From: Channa striata | Taxonomy: Eukaryota; Chordata; Actinopteri; Anabantiformes; Channidae | NCBI GenBank assembly: GCA_033026295.1 | Contig: CM065172.1 | Span: 14,007,165-14,071,164 of the forward strand | Direction: 5' to 3' | DNA: 64,000 nucleotides | Shown here: piece after piece, positions 13,826 through 24,412 of the stretch | Layout: each line of letters begins with the position of its first letter | Numbering within the stretch: the first letter of the stretch is position 1 | Position numbers and translations under genes: made by a program | The notes under the pieces: generated by a model | Databases searched by the model: none | Told to the model about the DNA's origin: nothing | Seen by the model: only the letters and a program-made list of their open reading frames with translations

Positions 13826-13857
13826 ATACACTCAGCTGCCACTTTATTAGGTACATA
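13826..13857. mobile_element. Short remnant resembling a common fish transposon end
   Basis: The words CACTCAGCTGCCAC and TTTATTAGGTAC match, from memory, the end of a DNA-transposon-like repeat widespread in fish genomes (typically CACTCAGTGGCCAC followed by TTTATTAGGTACACC). Only about 30 bp are recognisable and no transposase or opposite terminus is seen. A repeat-library search would settle the family. Confidence 0.4.
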
Positions 13858-16848
13858 TAAATAGATAAACAATAAATCCTATCAACATGAAGGTGATAAT
13901 GTTCAGTATGTCTTTATGCTAGAGAGCGTGTTGATTTATTGTATATTTCAATCACGGGGCGGGTATTAGCATCTGCTTTAAGTGCAGTTCAACAGCATAA
14001 TAAATGACGAGTGTCCAGAATAAAATTTAATCAACACTTCTATGCAACAGTTTCAAGAAATATTTTAACTGATAGTTGAAGGGCTGTTGTCTTAAAGTGC
14101 AATTGTTTTAGCATAGTGGGCACAATAAACTAGCAGATGAGAGTCTATTAATGCATAAAAGTAGACATTTTCCTCTTTATTAAAAAACATTTTTAGTCAT
14201 GTCTGTATTTTGTTACACTTTTCTACATATTATTTTTTACTCAGCGAATCTTGTTATTTTTACTACCTCAATGTCGATGACCAAACAATAAGGAAGCAAA
14301 AACAACAAAATGTTTAAAGTTGTAACCTTTGACACAAGCCTGACGTTTTTCTTTTCCTTGTGCCTTGCTGTTAAACATTTCTGAAACATTAATATTTTGC
14401 CATTATAATTTGTCTGCTAGTATTTAACAGAACTCCTGTCAAATAAACTCACACGGTGCAGCCAAACATTATTCTATACCCAGACAACTTTATTTTAAAT
14501 TCTACTTCAGAGTTTCTGAAGATACCAAATATCTCAGTCTGAATTTTGAGGAGATTTGTATAAACTATGCAGAGTCAATCGAAAATATTTTAGTTTGACT
14601 GAGTACTGAAGCTGTAAAACTCTTGGAGTCTTGGCTTTGAATATTTCACTTATCGTGTAGCATAAACACATACTGTATGAGTGTAACAGTGAGAAATAGG
14701 ATGTGTCAAAGCTACTTAATGGGAAATAAAACACATTATACTAATATTTGGATTTTGTAGCCATTACGGTGTTTATCTAAACTTTTAACTTTTATACTTT
14801 TCCATGTTGACATTTTCCTTCATGAACTGCAGCAGAAGATTAGGGCTTTATTAATACAGTGTCGTTTTTCTATCAGCATCTTGCTATTAAACATGATTAG
14901 CATTCAAAGAACACTACTGATCTTCATTGTGAACACGCAGGAGATGTTTAAGCAAAAAAAAAAAAAGGAAAGAAAAATCAAAACCACCTCCTCTCTTTCC
15001 CTGCAGCGAAAACAATGCTGTATGAGTGAGAATATTACAGAGTGTGCAGCAATGATGAACATTTCCTCCTGTTTCATGTTTAACCCTGCTCATTTCCCAC
15101 AGTAAGAACTCCGGAAACACACAAGTGTGCACAGCAGCTTGGGGGTAAGATGACTGATGGCTTGTTGTCATGATGTTTGGGATTCTGCCGACTCGAAGCC
15201 TCTTGGCTCACTGAAGCTGTGAAGCGCTGCAGTACATACTACAGGCTATTGTTGAAAAGTCCTCGTATTAGCAAGGTATTGCTTCATTGTCACACTGTTG
15301 AGCCTGTGCAGAATGCAGTTATCTGTAATGTCCCAAGCCATTTGCACAGTAGTTGCATTGGATTTATGATTATGGTTCATGTACTGTGACAGATTCAACT
15401 ATAAAGCAAGGACAATTATTAGAATTTCACACTGTGAGTGGATGGACTTTTTTGTTTTCGAGCGGTATTCCCTGGATTGTGTGTGGGCTGGGTACACACT
15501 CTAAGCTGAACCTTACTTCTGACATCACTATTTTTCAAAAATGTCAATATTTGAAAAACGTTGACATGCTCTATCAATCATATAGATAGCCATCTTTCAA
15601 CCGGTCAATGTGCCACACTCTACTTCTTCTTCAGCCCTGCTCCGGCCTTTTCTCTTAATTCTTTTTTTTTCTTTCTTTATTTCTCTTTGTGCCTCTAAAC
15701 AGCTCTATCACGATGCAATGCTGATGAGCCTGAGCCCCTCGTAAACACGAGATGGGTGGCTGTCATCTTCCTCTCCTGGAACTGCATTAACAGCAGTGAC
15801 CTCTCTGGCTGGTGGTGACAGTCGTCTGTCAGCGCTGGTTAATTCTCAGCCTTGTGAGGGTCAAGAGCTGACATATAATGAGGCTTGACAATGTTGTAGG
15901 GTCTGGTGTCAACAGCGGCTGTAGCATCAGGGTTCAGTTCAGACCACTGAGGTAATCCGGCTGTGGCCACGTTGATCCCAGGGCCTCCACAGCCTATTGA
16001 CACACATCAGAGCATGGATGCAAAACAAATTAGCTTCAGTCAATATTCTCTCCCTCCTCCTCCCTCCTGACAAAGCTGCCCAAGAGCTGCCAGCTTCAGC
16101 TCACCTCCAGTCAAAACAATAGGCAATAGTGATCATGTGGAATAATGTCCTTATGGGGGGAGGGGATTTTCCATTATTGTTTGAATCCAATTCTGAATAG
16201 TATTTTTGGGATCTATATTTGCTAAATGTGAGCTTGCTCTCTGTCTTACTTCTGAAGGAGTCACATGCTAAATCTGTGGTTTAGGAGAGACAGTGTCCAG
16301 AGGAGGGAGCCTGAGACAAAGATCACTTGTTTTTTGTGCTAAATGTGATAATATAACTTCTGTTGCATAAAGGTGTTGGGCAGTGATGTGAAACACCTCT
16401 TTAAATATGCTAATCAAACATATGGCACGTCGAAAAACAAACAGGATTGCTGTTCTTGTCCTACAAGATAAAAAGGTTACTTGGTTTTAAATGTAATTTG
16501 AATGCATCCAGTGGCTGTAATAGGCTGAGGCTGCTGCATTTTTTAATTCGTTTGCATATGGGAAAGCAGAGATTGCTCACACCTGTTTTTTTTTTCTTTT
16601 CTTTCTCTTCTTTTCCCCTCTCTGCAACCCCGCTCCCACCCACCCACCCTCCTCCTTCTGCTGAAAGCCATTACAGAAATACAATTTCTAATACCTCCGC
16701 ACAGGTCTTCGATCGACTGCAAACAAATTTATATTCAGGCGGTAAACAGAAAGCTGCAGAGATTTATTTATTGAGTGTGGAGGAGAGAAACAAGCGAGCG
16801 CGTGAACCCTGAGTAACCTCCGAGCTGACATGAAGATGGATCAGTGCA

Positions 16849-16864
16849 CCATGCAAATGCATGG
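16849..16864. promoter_or_regulatory. Octamer inside a palindrome
   Basis: CCATGCAAATGCATGG: two perfect inverted 7-bp arms around AA, embedding the POU octamer ATGCAAAT. It sits about 1.8 kb upstream of the hoxc1a start. Its protein-binding role is inferred from the motif only. Confidence 0.3.
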
Positions 16865-17550
16865 AGAGAAGGGATATATTGCACTCAGTCATTCAGCACA
16901 TCGCTGCCTGTAGAATCCCATTAACTCCCACAGCTGGGACCATATTTCTGTGTTGTAAGAATGCAGTTAGAAGTTGTTCATTACGCCGAATTATTTTGTA
17001 ATTACTGCAGACTTAAAAGACACAGGGAACAGTAAAATACAACGGTACGAATAAAACAGTTTTTAGGACTTAATTAAACGTTCCTGGGTGTTTTATTTAA
17101 ATGTGAATATTACAAATATTAACACGAAGGAATAAATATCATCACATCATCAATATAATAATAATAATTCTATATGTTCTTTAATTTCTATATATCAGTT
17201 ACATATTATATTATTTTAATTATATATTATTTAATTTTGCTGAACTTTTTAAGCCTACAGGAAAAAATAAATAAGAGATAATCTTAAAAAATATATAATA
17301 ATGATTAAATGTAAATCTTTTTATTGTAGAAATTAATGAGAAAATATCAAAATGTCTATTTATTTAATTGTATTTTACGTTTTTTTTATTTCTTGGAAAA
17401 TTTATTCAAATATAAGATGTCATGTCTTCACTGGAGATTGACACTAAACAAATGTTCAAGAGATTAAATGAGTGAACACTGTCTGGATCAGGATTGTTTT
17501 AGCTCTACTAATTCCCACTATTTTAAATGTATGCGAGCTGAGCAGGCTGA

Positions 17551-17574
17551 GTGTGTGTGTGTGTGTGTGTGTGT
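17551..17574. repeat. (GT)12 microsatellite
   Basis: Twelve uninterrupted GT dinucleotides about 1.1 kb upstream of the hoxc1a start. Confidence 0.95.
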
Positions 17575-18152
17575 AAGTAGGTCAACAAACTTCTGCATGA
17601 CATTTTCACTTCTGCTGGTTGTATTTCTGGAGATCCTGAAGCCAAACTCAGGCCAGCTGGCTCGTTTGCATGTTTTTAGGGAATTTCACAAAACGCAATA
17701 GTCCGGGGCTTTTTATTGTGCACTCATCTGTGCTCTGGGAATTCAACTTTATTAGGGGTTTTTGACATTTTTACAAGTTCCTACTAATAACAGCATCTAG
17801 CGTTGTTTGCACGAACAATAAAAGGATCACATGGTGATTCATATCTGAGTAAACAGCAAAGGAAAGTCTTGAATAACAGATGTTTCGCGCAATTTTACTT
17901 CTTTGTGCAGAGACCCGCCAATTCAGTCGAGGAGCTACTTTAATCTGATATAAACATGTTTTCTCTGTCAGGTACAACTTCTTGATGTCCGCTCGGAGCC
18001 ATTTTGTATTTGTGCGAGGCTAATTACAAATCTGCTGCCACTGAACTTCTAAATACCAGCTGTCACGACCTCTGAACCCATTAAGTGTGCCTTTCACATG
18101 ACCTAAGCCCTTTGCTAAAGAGGGCCTCGCGTTTTTCAAGAAGCCTCCGCAG

Positions 18153-18201
18153 ATTTGCATAATCCATTACCTCCATCAATGTAGGCCTATATTATGCAAA
18201 T
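18153..18201 (+). promoter_or_regulatory. Paired-octamer inverted repeat flanking a HOX-PBX-like core, upstream of hoxc1a
   Basis: A perfect 11-bp inverted repeat, ATTTGCATAAT (18153-18163) and ATTATGCAAAT (18191-18201), places two opposed octamers 27 bp apart. Between them lies CCATCAAT (18173-18180), whose complement ATTGATGG contains most of the labial/Hox1-PBX core TGATGGAT. The element is about 0.5 kb before the hoxc1a ATG. The combination of octamer and PBX-HOX sites recalls the Hoxb1 autoregulatory element (established for mouse Hoxb1); its role here is inference. Confidence 0.4.
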
Positions 18202-18694
18202 GTAGCTTTAGAGGCAAAGTTTTCATTGTTCTGCTGAAAAATAGTCTTAATACAAGAATTTATCCCATAACAAATTCTCCTGAGGCCCGTCACAAAAGGG
18301 TCTGATGCTGCCTACCTGTGTGAGAGGTGAGAGGCCCACGGAGGCCCTCAGTGTTGTGATGATGATGATGATGGTGATGATGAACTTTGTTGCTGCCTTT
18401 CAGCTTTTGTCACTTTCTGCTCGGGCCTGCACGGTGCTACTCTGTGGACCTTTAAGTGAGTTTTACTTCAACTTGCTTGCTCGGCTTAATCAGTGTTGTC
18501 CTCCCTGATGACAGAGATGTCCAGCTATTGGCCAAGACCGGGAGGGCACGTCATCTCCATCAATCAGGGACTGCTGTTTCTCCTCTGAGGAATGTCCCCA
18601 CGGTCGTCCAGCCGCCTGACCATCCGTTACTGGGTGCAAGAGAGGCCGGGCATGAAGTGAACCCGTCCAATGATTATGCAGGGGAGAGGTGATA

Positions 18695-21600
18695 ATGACT
18701 TCCTATCAAGAGTTAACGGCCGAAGGGGAGACTAGCCCTCTGTTCACTGGCTGCTGCCGAGCAAAAGAGGTCACCAGCCTGGACCAGGGCGGCAGGTCTC
18801 ATCCGCAACTCGGCAGTCGTGATGAGCAGGGGAAAGTGGAGTTGGAAGTTACCTCAGGATTTAATCCCCCACATTCCCGGTACTTGAGTCTCTCCGACAG
18901 TTCGGCTCTGTGCACCTCCTCGGACAGCCCTCCTCCTCCTTCTCCTCCTCCACCGCGCGAGACTCTCGAGGGCTTCTCGACACCGGCCTGCCCCCACTCG
19001 TCCCGTGTCCCCTGGCGGTGCAGGGCGCAGGGGCAGGGCTCTGCAGGACGCGGAGCCTGCGCGTCCAAAAACGAGAGGCGACCATCTGGTTTTGGATCAG
19101 CACAAGAGCAAATTCACGTCTACTCCGGCAATGTCGCTGCTATGGATGAAAGGAGTCAAACTTTTGAGTGGATGAGAGTGAAGAGGAGTCAGCACCGGGC
19201 GGGTAAGTTTTTGTCAAGGAAGACTGAGCACGACAGGAGGGACAGAGTAACCTTGGGACATAATTGAATTCAAGTTAAACGAGTTCCTGTTTGGTTTGGA
19301 GCTTTAGATAACTTTCATTCATAGTTGGGAAAGTCTGGTCGAAGTTTTCTCCCCGAGCTGGGAACAAAAAAAAGAAAAAGTAGCTGACGTGTTTGTGCGT
19401 CACCGTGCCAATTCCCTCCGTCACCAACAAACAAAAGCTGGATTTAAAAAAAAATGTCCCTCTGCTTTTTTCGAGCAAAGCGACAAAGGCAGCCCGAGCT
19501 GTTTCCTCGGCGTCACATTTGAATATGCACATGAGGACTCGGTTCCTATTTCCTTAACGGTTCCGTGTTAATGTCTGTTAGGTTATTTAACATGTTTGCT
19601 CCACCCAGGGCTGCAGGCAGCTCTTTGACATATACACTGTACACACGCCTGCTTGGCTTTAGTGTATATTCAACACAGAAAATGATCAATTATTTACTTC
19701 CCTGACTAACCAGTAGCCTTTGAATAATGCAACACACCAGTGGCTGTCGAGACTCACAGGAAGTTGAGTAAAACTTACTCTTGTAAGCTGGAGTGCTCCC
19801 TGAGTATTGATTAGTTGTCTGTTTGTAATGAAAGCCCTTGTGTATTGATTTCAGTTTGCAGCACCTTTACATGTGTCCACCTTTTTAACATAATTGCTGT
19901 CACAGATCATCATTTCCCTGACTGATGAGTGCTGGGCAGGGAGCCCACAGAAGAATACATATCCCAGGCTCAGGAAATACCAATAGCCTACCAATGTGAG
20001 AATTGCATATCAATCCTCAAATTAATGTGGGTTGTAGAAACTTATAAAGATCCTTCAGTTGATCGGTAATGTCAGTAGTTGACTGACTGACCACTGTATG
20101 TGCACTGGCTCTCATGCATTTTACATGGAGGAAGATTTACAACATTGGTGGTCCAATCTTTATTTTTCCCTCCACAGCACAGTCTCAGTCTTTGCAAGGC
20201 TGCCGCTGCTGCTCCTGACCCAAATGTTCAGTGACCAAAGATGCAAGTTGGTCATTACCACCTTGTGGTAAAAGGCCAGCATTTCTTTGCTTGGCATGCA
20301 ACAGTCAAAAAACTCCTGTAAAACTCTGAAAGCAGTCATGGACTTCACAATCACAACAAAACCTGCAAGTTGATTTGGAGTCACAAATATGACAATTACA
20401 CATGACGCAACAAGCACAAACCTACAATAAACCTTACGACATTCAGTGTGTGTTCACGCCCTAATAAACAGTAATTCTGACGATGCCACTGTGAAGGAGA
20501 CGAAAGGTGACAACTAAACCTTTGATTTGTCTAGGAGTCATAAGGCACATTAGCCACTGATGTGTTCGGAATCCGAAGCCATTTGCTCACACCCTCCCAC
20601 GCACACAAAGGCATCTCCTGGCAGTATACTGCTCGTATCTTTGTAACCTTTTTCCCTGTCTCTCTGAAGGGGATCATCTGTAGGAGTAACTCATTAGTGC
20701 TACTGTGTAACTTTTAAAAGAGTCATTAGTGGAAGTATGCATTCCTCTGGAGGTTGTATTGGTTTTGCACAACAAAAAAGTCTCACGTATTCTTCCATGT
20801 TGAAAAGGCCGCCACAGACTTGCTGTAACCTGATCTCCTGGCTCAGTGTATATACTCCCAGTGCGTCATTCTTCAATTATGCTTTGACAGCACCTGAATT
20901 ACTGTGGGCTGGATGCCCAGATGACTGAGGCAATGTGTATCGATCTATCCCTTTTCTTCTTCCCTCTCCTTGGCTTGGAAGGCCCCTCCATTCCCTTTGC
21001 TGGCTGGCTATTTTTAAGCATGCAAGTCATTCCTCAAATATTTGGTTTGATTCTTTTATGCCTTCTGGCTGGCATCAATTCTATTATCTTTGGATCCATT
21101 AATCAGAATGTGCATGTGATTTGCACTACTGGAAGCTGAAGTTCTTAATTACGTACAGTTCCTGTGTATTGGTCCTTGATATTCGTTGCCCTCTGATTCT
21201 CAGGCTCAGTTACCTTGACATTCATTTTCTTAAAACACAGATGTCGACATTTATCCTATAACTGACCTTTCCATCTGCTATGCTTTTCCAAGTGGCTAGA
21301 GGCCTGTTAACCTTCCTCCCTATGAGTTGTGGTGGGAGACATTGCACTACACCTGGCACGCTGACTCCATTATGCAGCAGCAGCACATTTTCTCAGAAGC
21401 AAAGACACACACAACGACTACCCACAATGTCAGCAATGAAAAATCAAGATATAGCTGCGGTTCCTGTCATTCATTGCACATAAGTAGCACAGATGATACT
21501 TTAATGTGTAACCCAGAAACCTCAAAGGAAAAAAATGGAGACATTTGTCATTAATGCAGTGTTTGAAAGGATTTGTAAACTGTTAAACTGTCATTGACAC

Positions 21601-22851
21601 AGAAAGGCCTAAAGGCAAATTATTAATGATTCTGATGAATACAGTTAATGGACTGTAAACGTTACAAAGTTGTTTTCAATCGCCAAACATTTCTCCGACT
21701 ACTTTCATACATATCTGCAATATGCAGCGGCATCGTGTTGTTTTTTAACACACTTTGGCGAGCTTGTCCAGGACAGCTTCAAAACGTAACGATACAGCCT
21801 AGTGCAATCCTGCAATAAATGTGAAATGTTCAGATCTCTGAGGGTCAGAGGCGTCGATTCAAATCTCGGGTAATTTTTCAGGCTGTCCTTTGTGATGTTG
21901 TTGCTTTGGATTGCATGATATTTCAAAGGTGTTTCTGTTATTATGACCATGCCTTCAGATAACACACAATTTCACAGCAGCCAAAGATTTTGTAATGTGC
22001 CTATTAGCTATTGGTAAAGTTGAATCCTCAGAGAGTGGAATACATCTTTGTTATACAGACAAAAAAATGGCTTCTGAGTGAAGACTTTAAATCAACAGTG
22101 GCTCTGGAGCCAATAGCCACACATGTCTTTGCAAGTTTCTTAAAAATAATTTTACACCCTTTGAATAATTGACTATTTAAAAAAACTATCATTATTCTTA
22201 ATGTATTTCTCATTATATCCAGGCCAGTATCAAATAAGATCCAAACTAAATATTTATCTTTTTTATTAGTGGGTTTGTGCAAAAGTTTAACTACATATAA
22301 AAATGTTGATTAAAGTTTATTATGGAAGAATTGTTTTTCAACTCTTGAATAATTGTTCAACTTATTTCGTGGATATGGGCGTGGACAATTTATTAAGAAG
22401 GGTTTTGTGCTTCTTTTGTGGGTGACCTCATTGATCTTGCTGACGACTGTTTTCGTGTCCTCTGTTCCCAGCCAGGCTGCACATGACCTGTGGCTTCAGT
22501 GCTGTTGGCTCGGGATTCGGTGCTCTTGGGGTTGGAAGTAGCAGCATCTGTACGCATGGCCATCCCACAGCAAACGGGGCCCCGAGGACCAGCTTCAGCA
22601 CCAAACAGCTGACCGAACTGGAGAAGGAGTTCCACTTCAACAAGTACCTGACGCGGGCCAGGCGGGTGGAGGTCGCCAGCGCCCTGCAGCTCCGCGAGAC
22701 GCAGGTGAAAGTTTGGTTTCAGAACAGACGCATGAAGCAGAAGAAATTGCAGAGGGACGGGCTGCTGCGCTCCGACCAGGGGCCCGCGGCTCCGCACTCA
22801 CATCCCGCCACTTTGGACACCTGCCCCTCTCCTGGACCGGCCTCGCTGTAA
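18695..22851 (+). CDS. hoxc1a: Hox group-1 (labial) homeobox transcription factor, join(18695..19202,22472..22851)
   Basis: Nuclear Hox1-class transcription factor that would bind DNA with PBX cofactors, about 295 aa. The start at ATG 18695 (MTSYQEL...) follows an in-frame stop at 18671. Exon 1 (169 codons plus one base) carries a Ser/Pro-rich stretch at about residues 75-90 and the group-1 hexapeptide TFEWMRVKR (residues 156-164), then donor GG/GTAAGT. Exon 2 follows TTCCCAG; the phases match (G + CC). The homeodomain is residues 204-263 (22573-22752), with the Hox1 signatures HFNKYLTRARRVE and RRMKQKK and intact W48, Q50 and N51. Differences from my recollection of the Hox1 consensus include R41 and V47. 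The C-terminal tail is short (32 aa). Intron: 3269 bp. The c1a assignment among group-1 paralogues rests on linkage to cbx5-hnrnpa1 and hoxc3a. Downstream RARE-like repeats suggest retinoic acid input. Confidence 0.93.
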
Positions 22852-24391
22852 CACCTGCAACTGAACTCCTGAGCCGCAGGATCCTGCATCCTGCTTTACA
22901 CTGCGAGGCGCCGGGCTGCAGATGTTTTGATTCGCGTTTGCATCGGTTTCAATCAGGCATCACCTTTATTTGCTTACCACGATGGATGCTTATCGCAAGA
23001 AGCGCAATGGCAAGTTTCTTCATGCAAGAACGGGTCAAATCAATTTGTCATCCTCCCCGGCTTCAGACTGGCGCTCTGATTTGAATATTAAAATTCAAGT
23101 CATTTCACCGCGCTCCTATCTACACAATGTAAACGGAGATACAAAATTATATTAATTGTCCATAGAAACGGTGGCAGACTATTTCTACATGCTTTCTGTA
23201 CAATTTACAAAGGAACTGACTTTTGAAAATATTTATTCAGCAGGACACGAGCTTCCTAGATTTGCTTAAAATAACACAGATGAATTACTTTTATTTATTT
23301 GACTACTGCGTGCAATAATATTTATTTCAGTGACACAGAAACACAATACAGTTTTAGTAACTTTTAAAAATAATTTCGCCAATTAACAATGCTGTTTTCT
23401 CAAACAGATTCCATTCAGGATTATGACGATTCCTTTGTGTGCTTCTTTAAAAAATCACGTTTTCTGTGACAGGGAAAAAGTCAAGTGCACCTGCTATAGA
23501 CAAAGCATATTTAACATGATATGTGAGCAGATAATTATCACGTTAATTAAGCACAGCGTTGCTGTTACTCTAATGGTGTATATTTGGTTTGACTTTAAGG
23601 TAATCCCCCGTCCACACAAAGATTAAAATGCCATAACTGACTGATAGGTTTATTGATCGCTCGTATTAAGACTATTGATCCGTGGTGATCCATCTATTTG
23701 AGGCACAAATCTGGGAGCATTTGCATGCATCTGTAACTGCATGTTAATGGAATGAAGAAATATCACGATCGGGAGTTGTTGCGTCTTTTATTACCCCTAT
23801 ACATGCATCAGAAAATGATAATTTGGCTTGAACACTCATGCGGGAGCGCAGACAATAAAACGCTGTCTGTGCTGTTTTGCAGATCAACCAATAAATTGTG
23901 TGGCCCCAGCAGTTGGAGCAGCTAAATATTCCTTCCAGATTCACATCTCATCTCATATAAAGTAAATGATGGTAAACTCGGCCCTTAAACACTGTTCCCG
24001 CCATCGCAATGCGATTCTGTCACGTTAATGTCTGTTTTAATATCAAGATATGGGCCATCAGCCACTTTATTCCTATGTAAGGGAATATTTTTGTTTAGCT
24101 AATTAGCGCTGTTTGCACTGGATGTAAATGCTACTGGATTCAAAACGGATATTGATCATAACAAAGGAATTGAACTTTAAGGATCTTAGTGTGAGAAATA
24201 AAATTGAAATAAAGCGCTAGAATCAAGACTTATTTATTTAGGTCTCTATAATCTAAACGTTTAACAAGTCTTCATCATGATTTGACAAATAGAAATATTA
24301 TTATAATATCTGGACAACTGCGCCTCTGCAGGGCGCAGAAATGGACATGAAGGCTGCAAGGCCAAACTAATATATGCAGTTACACCGGAGT

Positions 24392-24412
24392 TCACCTCTC
24401 ACCTCTTGACCT
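24392..24412 (-). promoter_or_regulatory. Triple nuclear-receptor half-site array (DR2 + DR1)
   Basis: On the - strand the sequence reads AGGTCA-AG-AGGTGA-G-AGGTGA: three direct half-sites with 2-bp and 1-bp spacers, all fitting the RGKTSA retinoid half-site. It lies 1.5 kb after the hoxc1a stop. DR2 and DR1 are established RAR/RXR configurations. Occupancy is not shown. Confidence 0.45.

Larger units (their letters stand above)
9088..18694. other. hoxc3a-hoxc1a intergenic region, no hox2 gene
   Basis: After the presumed hoxc3a 3'UTR, about 9 kb contain no credible coding exon. Neither strand shows a homeobox-like frame, so no group-2 gene or visible remnant is present. The contents are AT-rich spacer (notably 12.0-12.5 kb and 17.0-17.45 kb), a G-quadruplex-type motif (11232-11253), a short transposon-end-like fragment (13826-13857), a GT microsatellite (17551-17574), and a denser, repeat-free stretch at about 17.87-18.26 kb just before hoxc1a that is the best candidate for cis-regulatory sequence. 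Confidence 0.7.

Noticed and set aside
18058..18080. DR1-like GGTTCA-G-AGGTCG upstream of hoxc1a
   Set aside because: The second half-site departs from consensus at its last base; too weak to call alone.
21840..21875. Possible tRNA T-arm-like word (GATTCAAATC)
   Set aside because: No matching A box, anticodon arm or acceptor stem could be found nearby; not a tRNA or a clear SINE.
22713..23084. 123-codon + strand frame over the hoxc1a homeobox exon
   Set aside because: Shifted frame of the real hoxc1a exon running into the 3'UTR.
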